From the NCBI GenBank assembly GCA_043755595.1, contig JAYUSQ010000221.1, positions 1 through 41,403 of the forward strand: a DNA stretch of 41,403 nt, written 5' to 3'. Made by a program: the position numbers and the translations under genes. The stretch is from VFZP01 sp043755595. GTDB lineage: Bacteria > Acidobacteriota > Terriglobia > Bryobacterales > Bryobacteraceae. Each line of letters begins with the position of its first letter. The first letter of the stretch is position 1. Below the pieces are notes generated by a model. It saw nothing but the letters and a program-made list of their open reading frames with translations, was not told where the DNA came from and did not search any database. Of this stretch, positions 35,584 to 41,403 are shown piece by piece.

Positions 35584-35964
35584 ATGGATAGAGGCACCGC
35601 AGTGGTGGTGGACGATTCAAAGTCGGTCCGCTTGATCTTGAGTAAGACGCTTGGCGAGCTTGGGTGGACGGTTGAGCAGGCCGGCGACGGGCGAGCCGCG
35701 TTGTCCCTGTTGGACGCACAGACCTCGCCGCCCAAGCTGGTCCTGATCGACTGGAATATGCCCGAGATGAACGGGCTCGATTTGGTGCGTGAGATTCGTC
35801 AGCGGAGCCGGATGTCGGCTAGCAAATTGATGATGGTCACCACCGAAACCGAATTCGACCAAATGAAAAGCGCACTCGACGCCGGAGCCGATGAATATGT
35901 GATGAAGCCATTTACCAAAGACATCATCATCGATAAGCTCCGCCTCATGGGGCTGATGCAGTAG
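35584..35964 (+). CDS. cheY: Chemotaxis response regulator CheY
   Basis: A 126-residue single receiver with an intact site: D10/D11, phosphoacceptor D56 (VLIDWNMPEMNG), T86 (MMVTTETE) and K108 (YVMKPF). I chose ATG 35584, with AAAGGAAG about 9 bases upstream; ATG 35557 would add nine residues. With no effector domain it must act by protein contact. Its target is unknown, since no flagellar or pilus motor gene is in the window. Confidence 0.92.
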   Translation: MDRGTAVVVDDSKSVRLILSKTLGELGWTVEQAGDGRAALSLLDAQTSPPKLVLIDWNMPEMNGLDLVREIRQRSRMSASKLMMVTTETEFDQMKSALDAGADEYVMKPFTKDIIIDKLRLMGLMQ

Positions 35965-35988
35965 GCGACGGAGACGGTAAAGAGAATA

Positions 35989-37071
35989 ATGCGGGCGGCT
36001 CGTTCGATTATAATTCCGGCTGGGCGAAAGGCCCGTATTCTCGTGGTGGACGACTCGGTGGTGATCCGCAGGTTGGTCACGACGGTGCTCGAACAGGTTC
36101 CTGACTTCGAAGTAGTGGGGACCGCGGCCAACGGGAAGCTTGCCTTGGGCCGGATCGACCAACTTGACCCGGATGTCGTCACGCTTGATGTTGAGATGCC
36201 TGAGATGAATGGCATTGAGACGCTCAAGGCCATTCGCGTCAGGCAATATCGGGCGCGAGTCATTATGTTTAGTACGCTGACCGAACGTGGTGGCGCGGCG
36301 ACGCTCGAGGCTTTGTCGCTTGGAGCTGACGACTACGCGACCAAGGCCTCGAATGTTGGTTCGTTGGACCGTTCGATGTTAACGCTGCGTGACGAACTGG
36401 TGCCTAAGATCAGACATCTTCTCTGTTGGGCGTCGGCCGCCAAGGGTCCGGGGACGACCGTGGTGACCCGCCCTCCGGTTATGGCTCGCGCCCCGCGCCC
36501 CATGGCTCGGCGCGCTTTGGTGATTGGCGTTTCAACGGGCGGGCCGGCTGCGCTAGCGGAGATCATTCCAAGATTCCCGGCCTCGTTTCCCGCGCCGGTA
36601 TTGATCGTACAGCACATGCCGGCGATGTTCACGCGCCTTCTGGCCGAGCGCCTCCAGCTTCGGTCCAAGTTGGCGGTTAAGGAGGCTCAGGAGGGGGATC
36701 TGGTTGCTCCGGGACGAATCCTGATTGCACCCGGAAACCAGCATTTGCGGGTCAAGAAATCCGGCGACAGAATAGTCGCGGTCCTCGACCAAGGGCCGGC
36801 TGAAAATTCCTGCCGGCCAGCGGCCGATGTGCTCTTTCGCTCGGCAGCCGACACGTGGGGAGGCGCGGTGGTCGCCGCAGTCCTGACGGGAATGGGACAG
36901 GACGGTCTGCAGGGAGCCAAAATCCTGACCGAACTAGGGGCCTATCTACTGGCGCAGGACGAAGCTTCGAGCGTGGTTTGGGGGATGCCGGGCGCGGTGG
37001 TCGGAGCCGGCCTCGTTCATACCGTAGCTAGTCTCGACACCATAGTCGGCGAGATCTGCAAGCAATTCTAA
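35989..37071 (+). CDS. cheB: Chemotaxis protein-glutamate methylesterase CheB
   Basis: 360 residues: receiver (about 15-135; D21/D22, D67 in VVTLDVEMPEMNG, K119) joined by a linker to the methylesterase/deamidase domain. The catalytic triad is visible: S182 (GVSTGGP), H209 (VQHMP) and D305 (TGMGQDG). It removes methyl groups from receptor glutamates, so methylatable receptors must be encoded outside this window. Confidence 0.94.
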   Translation: MRAARSIIIPAGRKARILVVDDSVVIRRLVTTVLEQVPDFEVVGTAANGKLALGRIDQLDPDVVTLDVEMPEMNGIETLKAIRVRQYRARVIMFSTLTERGGAATLEALSLGADDYATKASNVGSLDRSMLTLRDELVPKIRHLLCWASAAKGPGTTVVTRPPVMARAPRPMARRALVIGVSTGGPAALAEIIPRFPASFPAPVLIVQHMPAMFTRLLAERLQLRSKLAVKEAQEGDLVAPGRILIAPGNQHLRVKKSGDRIVAVLDQGPAENSCRPAADVLFRSAADTWGGAVVAAVLTGMGQDGLQGAKILTELGAYLLAQDEASSVVWGMPGAVVGAGLVHTVASLDTIVGEICKQF

Positions 37072-37079
37072 GGAAAGAA

Positions 37080-37976
37080 ATGAATACTCTCGAGCGTGGG
37101 ACGACAGTGCCTTTCAAAGCGGCGATGCCGGGCAAGACTCAAAGCGCGATCAACGCAGACGACTACCGCTATCTCCAGGAGTATGTCTACAAACAATCGG
37201 GCATTGTGCTCGATCACGACAAACACTACCTGATGGACGCGCGCCTCGGGCCGATCATTCGAAGAGCCGGGATCGGTGATGTCGCCGGTCTGTGTAATCT
37301 TCTACGTGGGGTTGGAGCGCTTGGCGCTGCGGCCGCAGCTGAGACGATCAAGCGCGATGTCATCAACGCCATTACCACCAACGAAACTTTTTTCTTTCGT
37401 GAATTGACTCAATACGACGCTCTCCGGCAAAAAGTGATCCCGGCGCTGATGGAACAGCGTAAGGACAGCCGGAAATTGCGTTTTTGGTCGGCGGCGGCCA
37501 GCACCGGCCAGGAAGCCTACAGTCTTGGCATGCTTTTGCTCGATTTGGGCATTAGTGGCTGGAATGTGCAGATTAGCGCCACCGACCTCAACAACGTCGT
37601 GCTTGAGAAAGCCAAGCAAGGCAAATATTTGCAAATCGAGGTCAACCGCGGGCTGCCCGCACCTCATTTGCTTCGTTACTTCGACCGGATCGGCCAAGAG
37701 TGGCAGATCAAGGAAGAAGTGCGGCGGCTGGTGCAGTTTGAAACGCTCGATCTTCGGCGCAGTCTCAACACCAGAGGCCCGTACGATATCATCTTTTGCC
37801 GGAATGTGCTGATTTACTTCGATCTGGACACCAAGCGCAGGATTTTGTCGGAGTTACGCAAAGCGCTCTATCGCGGCGGCTATCTCTTGTTGGGCGGCGC
37901 CGAAACTACGCTCAATGTCGATGACCAGTTTCGACGGGTGGAAATGTGTGGAGCAACCCTCTATCAGGTCGTATAA
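37080..37976 (+). CDS. cheR: Chemotaxis protein methyltransferase CheR
   Basis: 298 residues: a helical N-terminal domain (DDYRYLQEYVYKQSGIVL, NAITTNETFFFRE) and an SAM-binding Rossmann domain (RFWSAAASTGQEAYSLGMLL; ISATDLNNVVLEKAKQGKY; PYDIIFCRNVLIYFDLDTKRRIL). It methylates receptor glutamates with S-adenosylmethionine, opposing CheB. AAGGAAAG precedes the ATG, 8 bp after cheB. No TPR or pentapeptide-binding extension is attached. Confidence 0.94.
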   Translation: MNTLERGTTVPFKAAMPGKTQSAINADDYRYLQEYVYKQSGIVLDHDKHYLMDARLGPIIRRAGIGDVAGLCNLLRGVGALGAAAAAETIKRDVINAITTNETFFFRELTQYDALRQKVIPALMEQRKDSRKLRFWSAAASTGQEAYSLGMLLLDLGISGWNVQISATDLNNVVLEKAKQGKYLQIEVNRGLPAPHLLRYFDRIGQEWQIKEEVRRLVQFETLDLRRSLNTRGPYDIIFCRNVLIYFDLDTKRRILSELRKALYRGGYLLLGGAETTLNVDDQFRRVEMCGATLYQVV

Positions 37977-37977
37977 C

Positions 37978-38439
37978 ATGAATCAATTTGAATCTGTCGA
38001 CTTAGATCAAATCGTCGTAGACGTTTTCGGGACAATGTTGTCGGACCAGGTCATGGTCGTCGACGAGCCGTGGCATAGCGATGTCAATCGACTGACCGCC
38101 TCGGTCCATTTTGCCGGACCGGCTCCGGGAGCCCTCCTGGTTGAATGCTCCAAGCAAGACGCCTGTTGCGTGGCCGAGTTGCTCACGGGCATTCGGCACG
38201 ACGAAGTGAGCGAGGATGTCCTCGACGGCCTGGCTGAAATGGCCAATATGGTGGGTGGGAATCTCAAGTCGCTCCTTCATGCAGGCGCGGGCTTGTCGAT
38301 GCCGATTGTCGTCGAAGGATCGGCTTGGGCATCGAACCTTCCGGCCTCTGAACCTCACCGCCGCCGAGCCTTCGCCTGCGGCACGGCGGTTTTCTGGGTC
38401 ACCTACGTGGCCGAACAAGGCGGAAGACTGCGAGCATGA
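37978..38439 (+). CDS. CheX-like CheY-P phosphatase
   Basis: 153 residues from ATG 37978, one base after the cheR stop. The CheC/CheX/FliY phosphatase motif is visible once: E87 and N90 in LAEMANMVGGNLKSLL, followed by GN at 94-95. One copy and a CheX-like length suggest a dimeric CheX rather than CheC, which has two. It would dephosphorylate CheY and reset the signal. It is the last gene of the che operon; the next gene is a metabolic isomerase 58 bp on. Confidence 0.78.
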   Translation: MNQFESVDLDQIVVDVFGTMLSDQVMVVDEPWHSDVNRLTASVHFAGPAPGALLVECSKQDACCVAELLTGIRHDEVSEDVLDGLAEMANMVGGNLKSLLHAGAGLSMPIVVEGSAWASNLPASEPHRRRAFACGTAVFWVTYVAEQGGRLRA

Positions 38440-38497
38440 CTTCAGTCTCCTTGACGCCGCGAACACACCGGGGCTGATATGTGACTAGAATGGAAAA

Positions 38498-39451
38498 GTG
38501 CCTAAGAGCCAACCGTCTGTCACCCTGAACCCGACGCGCCGTCGTATTCTTAGCAATGCTCTCGCAACCGGAACCGCCGCCGTTTGCGCTTGGCCAAGCC
38601 TGATCCAGGCAAAGCCAATTAATCGCGATCGTGTCTCGGCAATTACCGACGAGATTGCCCGGTCCCCCGAGCAGGCCATCGAATTCTGCCGTCAATACGG
38701 GCTCAAGTGGCTCGAGCTACGGGGTGTGCCAAAGGCCGATGGAGCCAGAAGCCGGGAATACTTCCAACTCCCGGAGCCGGAACTCAAACTCGCCGCCAGG
38801 CAGTTTGCCGACGCCGGACTCGGCGTTTCGTTCTTGAACACCAGCATGCTGAAGTTCTGGCTTCCGGGCACCGAACCGCAAAACCCCCGGACCAAACACG
38901 ATCCCACCCGTTTCAACCGGAGGCGCGAGGAACTTGAGCAGGCCGCCACCGCCGCCCACATCCTCGGCACTGATAAGGTTCGAATCTTCACTTTTTGGCG
39001 CGTCAAGGACCCGGATTCGGTTACCGCTCGAACCGCCGAAATAATCGACGAATTGGGCGCCGCGGCTAGCAAACTCAAGATCAGGCTCCTCATCGAAAAC
39101 GAAACCGCTTGCAATGTCGGTTCAGCATCCGAACTCGCACTCTTGATGAAGAAGGTCAAGTCCAAGCAGGTTGGTATCAATTGGGACCCGCTCAACGCCG
39201 AGCATTCCAAAGAAGTAGCGTTTCCGGACGGCTACCACCTGTTGCCTGCCGCCAAAATCTGGAATGTCCAGATAAAAGGGAAGAGTATTCTAAAGGGCCC
39301 CGAATGGATGGACTGGGCCGCCATTTTCCGCCAGCTTGAGAAAGACGGATATCGCGGCCACGTGGGACTGGAAACCCACATTTTCGGCGAAACTCAAGTG
39401 CAAAAATCCCATGAGTCGATTCGGGAAATCCTTCGCCTAGTAGCGGCATGA
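38498..39451 (+). CDS. Tat-exported TIM-barrel sugar isomerase/epimerase-like protein
   Basis: 317 residues from GTG 38498. A twin-arginine signal (PTRRRILSNALATGTAAVCA) precedes a xylose-isomerase-like TIM barrel. Candidate metal ligands are in LLIENETACNVG (Glu), GINWDPLNAEH (Asp) and GHVGLETHIFGE (Glu). Such exported AP-endonuclease-2 family proteins are frequent in acidobacteria and planctomycetes, and their substrates are mostly unknown. The stop overlaps the next start (ATGA). Confidence 0.83.
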   Translation: MPKSQPSVTLNPTRRRILSNALATGTAAVCAWPSLIQAKPINRDRVSAITDEIARSPEQAIEFCRQYGLKWLELRGVPKADGARSREYFQLPEPELKLAARQFADAGLGVSFLNTSMLKFWLPGTEPQNPRTKHDPTRFNRRREELEQAATAAHILGTDKVRIFTFWRVKDPDSVTARTAEIIDELGAAASKLKIRLLIENETACNVGSASELALLMKKVKSKQVGINWDPLNAEHSKEVAFPDGYHLLPAAKIWNVQIKGKSILKGPEWMDWAAIFRQLEKDGYRGHVGLETHIFGETQVQKSHESIREILRLVAA

Positions 39452-39951
39452 ACCGCCTGCTCTATCCGTTGCTCGGGCTCGCGGCGGTCGCCGCCATCGT
39501 ACTCGGAGCCCTGTACACGAACCGTGGCTCGCGAATGGAATTGAGCGGCGAAATCCAAAAAGTTCGCACTCATGCCATCGGAGACAGGAGTTCTGTCGCG
39601 ATCGTCGATTTCCGCGCGTCGAACCCAGCCGACTATCCCTTTATGATCCGCACCGTGGAAGTTTTCCTCGACGGCTCCGGCGGCGGCCCGTCGGCAGAGG
39701 GCGCCATAGTCGCCGACGTCGATGCCCGCCGGTTGTTTGACGCAGTCCCCGGGCTTGGACCAAAGTACAATGACTCGCTCAAGGTTCGCGACCAACTCGG
39801 GCCAAAGTCAGTCAATGACCGGATGATCGCCGCGCGCTTCGACCTCCCGGTAGCGGATCTCGATCGTCGCGTTCGATTCCGGCTGCGCTTGCAGGACATT
39901 GACAGCGGCGACGCCTTTTGTGAAATCACCGAATCCAAGGCGAAGCCTTAG
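39448..39951 (+). CDS. Membrane-anchored hypothetical protein, LEA/immunoglobulin-like
   Basis: 167 residues: one N-terminal TM or uncleaved signal (LLYPLLGLAAVAAIVLGALY) followed by a predicted beta-rich domain (SVAIVDFRASNPADYPFMIRTVEVFLDG, VRFRLRLQDIDSGDAF). The pattern of an expected-strength NPADYPF strand is reminiscent of LEA-14/water-stress domains, but I do not recognise it with confidence. It is translationally coupled to the TIM-barrel gene and ends 18 bp before the hydrolase. Confidence 0.65.
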   Translation: MNRLLYPLLGLAAVAAIVLGALYTNRGSRMELSGEIQKVRTHAIGDRSSVAIVDFRASNPADYPFMIRTVEVFLDGSGGGPSAEGAIVADVDARRLFDAVPGLGPKYNDSLKVRDQLGPKSVNDRMIAARFDLPVADLDRRVRFRLRLQDIDSGDAFCEITESKAKP

Positions 39952-39969
39952 CCAACCGTCACTTCCCAA

Positions 39970-40638
39970 ATGGCCCGACGCATCGAAACCATCTTCATCC
40001 CCGGTCCAGCCGGCCGCCTCGAATCGTTGCTCGAAGAACCTGAGGACGGTGAACCGATCCAGGCGTCGCTAGTCTGCCATCCGCACCCGCAACACGGCGG
40101 CACCATGCACAACAAGGTTGTGTATCGGGCTGCGCGAGGGCTGCGGCAATCCGGCTCGGTGGTGCTGAGATTCAACTACCGTGGCGTCAACCTGAGCGAG
40201 GGCGTCTACGCGCACGGCGAAGGCGAACTGAATGATGCTCGGGTTGCTCTCGACGTTCTACTGACCCGCTATCCAAACCTGCCACTCACCATCGCCGGTT
40301 TCTCGTTTGGCTCCCGAATCGCGCTTCGGCTCGCCCTCGAATATCCATCGGCCCGTCGGGCTGTCGCGATTGGGTTTCCGACTCGCTACGGTGACGCCGA
40401 CCGATTCCTCGACAACCCGGTGCCGCGCGTCTTCCTCCAAAGCACGAATGACGAGTTTGGACCGCGCCCCGAGTTCACCGAATTCTTTGAAAAAGTGCAA
40501 GGTCGAAAGAGCTTGGTCTGGATCGAATCGCGCGATCACTTCTTTGCTGGCGCGCTAGACGAACTTGAACGGACTATCGCCGCTCTGACTGGTCCAGCCG
40601 GCTCACCAGCAGCGTGGCCGCCAAACCGCACAACGTAA
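39970..40638 (+). CDS. Alpha/beta hydrolase
   Basis: A 222-residue cytoplasmic hydrolase without signal peptide. The block CHPHPQHGGTMHNKVVYRAARGL near the N-terminus is characteristic of a widespread subfamily of unknown substrate. The triad is the Ser in GFSFGSRIAL, the Asp in STNDEFGP and the His in SRDHFFAG. The last ~20 codons overlap the convergent YfhO gene by 65 bp, and the terminal GPAGSPAAWPPNRTT is low in family resemblance, probably read-through of an older stop. Confidence 0.82.
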   Translation: MARRIETIFIPGPAGRLESLLEEPEDGEPIQASLVCHPHPQHGGTMHNKVVYRAARGLRQSGSVVLRFNYRGVNLSEGVYAHGEGELNDARVALDVLLTRYPNLPLTIAGFSFGSRIALRLALEYPSARRAVAIGFPTRYGDADRFLDNPVPRVFLQSTNDEFGPRPEFTEFFEKVQGRKSLVWIESRDHFFAGALDELERTIAALTGPAGSPAAWPPNRTT

Positions 40639-41403
40639 GCGCAAAGCCAAAATAAACACTCCAAGGGCGGTAGCGCATCTCGATCCAGTGCTTTCCCTTT
40701 GGAGCCACGACGCCGCGAATCGACGAGTAGGCCTCATGGATCGCGGCCGGCTTCCCGTCGAGCGTCGCCTCCCAGCCGGGATAAAAAGTGTCGCTCAGCA
40801 TCACCATCCCGCTGCACTCAAGATCGGCCCACAAACGAATGTGGTCGCTGACTCGCCTCAGTACCTGAACGTCGTCGGCCCCGCCAGCACAGCGCTCGAT
40901 CATGGGCGCCTTGGCTCCCAGCAAAAAGGCGCGGCGCCGCAAGTTGAATGAGCCATCGTCCAGAAAGCGCCTGGCCTCCGCCGCGCTTTTCGCTTCCACT
41001 ACATCATGAACAGCCCAGGCGCGGGGCAGGGCATTCCGGTTCCAATGGATCGTGAATCCTGCGGGATCCACGCCAACTACCTCGCCCCATTCCGGCGTCG
41101 GCTTGGACTTGGCATGTAACGCATACCGGACGCCGAACAATTCACGAGTCCGCGCCTCATAAAGCTGCATCTGCTTAATGTTGCGTGTCAGGCTGGCGAG
41201 ATACGAATGCCACACATCTATCCCATTCCAGTCGCCAAAGTTGTGAGGTAGGTCCTCGGTTGAGATCTCGATGCGCTCCCACGAACCTAACTTGCGCACG
41301 GCATCAACCCACGGCTTGTCGGCAGCCATTCGAGGAAGATTATTCAGTTGCTTGTCCTTGTGAGGCAACAAGGTGACCTTGCCATAGCCCAATTCGAAAA
41401 CCA
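40574..41403 (-). CDS. YfhO-like membrane protein, C-terminal part (runs off window)
   Basis: At least 276 residues; the frame is open to the window edge, so the N-terminal multi-pass region lies outside. The visible portion has a soluble domain, the family block MVMLSDTFYPGWEATLDGK and a C-terminal TM helix (YFGFALTLCGLAATLLVS). YfhO proteins are large (700-900 residue) membrane glycosyltransferase-like proteins implicated in glycan modification. A TTG at 41392 is not a real start. Confidence 0.82.
   Translation of the reverse strand, partial: VFELGYGKVTLLPHKDKQLNNLPRMAADKPWVDAVRKLGSWERIEISTEDLPHNFGDWNGIDVWHSYLASLTRNIKQMQLYEARTRELFGVRYALHAKSKPTPEWGEVVGVDPAGFTIHWNRNALPRAWAVHDVVEAKSAAEARRFLDDGSFNLRRRAFLLGAKAPMIERCAGGADDVQVLRRVSDHIRLWADLECSGMVMLSDTFYPGWEATLDGKPAAIHEAYSSIRGVVAPKGKHWIEMRYRPWSVYFGFALTLCGLAATLLVSRLDQSERR

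Noticed and set aside
1..41403. CRISPR array, tRNA, rRNA or prophage
   Set aside because: No regularly spaced repeats, cloverleaf-like sequence, rRNA signature or phage structural gene was seen on reading the window.

Overview
The window looks like chromosome of a GC-rich member of the Acidobacteriota, most likely Bryobacterales (Solibacter-like). The best marker is the secreted protein at 7091-8863, whose C-terminal half matches the domain described from Solibacter (TIGR03437). Tat-exported oxidoreductase and isomerase folds, a YfhO-type membrane protein and dense gene packing fit that lineage. The assignment is inferred from family content; no rRNA or tRNA gene was seen.

Layout: (1) 1-1085 is a broken PQQ-dehydrogenase remnant beside IS-like direct repeats. 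(2) 1072-5829 (minus) is a nucleoside scavenging operon: pyrimidine-nucleoside phosphorylase, NupC transporter, purine nucleoside phosphorylase and an exported adenosine/MTA/SAH-type deaminase. (3) 5913-8863 (minus) holds the Solibacter-domain secreted protein and an alanyl-tRNA editing protein. (4) 9017-15697 (plus) holds cysE, tsaC/sua5, ymdB-like phosphodiesterase, a degenerate hybrid sensor kinase and an IlvD/Edd dehydratase. (5) 15699-18614 (minus) holds an M28 peptidase and a VOC/ArsR/SRPBCC operon. (6) 18706-22677 holds a secreted esterase facing gyrA and a small monooxygenase. (7) 22876-23528 is a vapBC module. (8) 23518-26197 (minus) holds RMD1/DUF155, a Gfo/Idh/MocA oxidoreductase and a DinB-like protein. 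(9) 26237-26965 is phosphoglycerate mutase. (10) 26962-32271 (minus) holds a Wzt-like ABC ATPase, a sodium:solute symporter, an M24 peptidase and a GH31-like protein without its catalytic core. (11) 32425-38439 (plus) is a chemosensory operon cheA-W-Y-B-R-X. (12) 38498-41403 holds a TIM-barrel isomerase, a membrane-anchored hypothetical, an alpha/beta hydrolase and a partial YfhO protein.

The most unusual content is signalling proteins that keep their fold but lose catalytic residues. The hybrid kinase at 11322-13952 lacks the phosphoacceptor His, the N-box Asn and every key residue of its first receiver, while its last receiver is canonical. The CheA at 32425-35043 has an intact kinase core, a second CheW-like domain and a C-terminal pseudo-receiver, in an operon with no receptor, CheD, flagellar or pilus gene in view. 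The GH31-like protein also has an intact reading frame but has lost about 200 residues of catalytic barrel.

The genome is extremely compact. There are eight 4-base start/stop overlaps (ATGA or GTGA), and every convergent gene pair abuts or overlaps, by up to 65 bp, leaving no room for conventional terminators.
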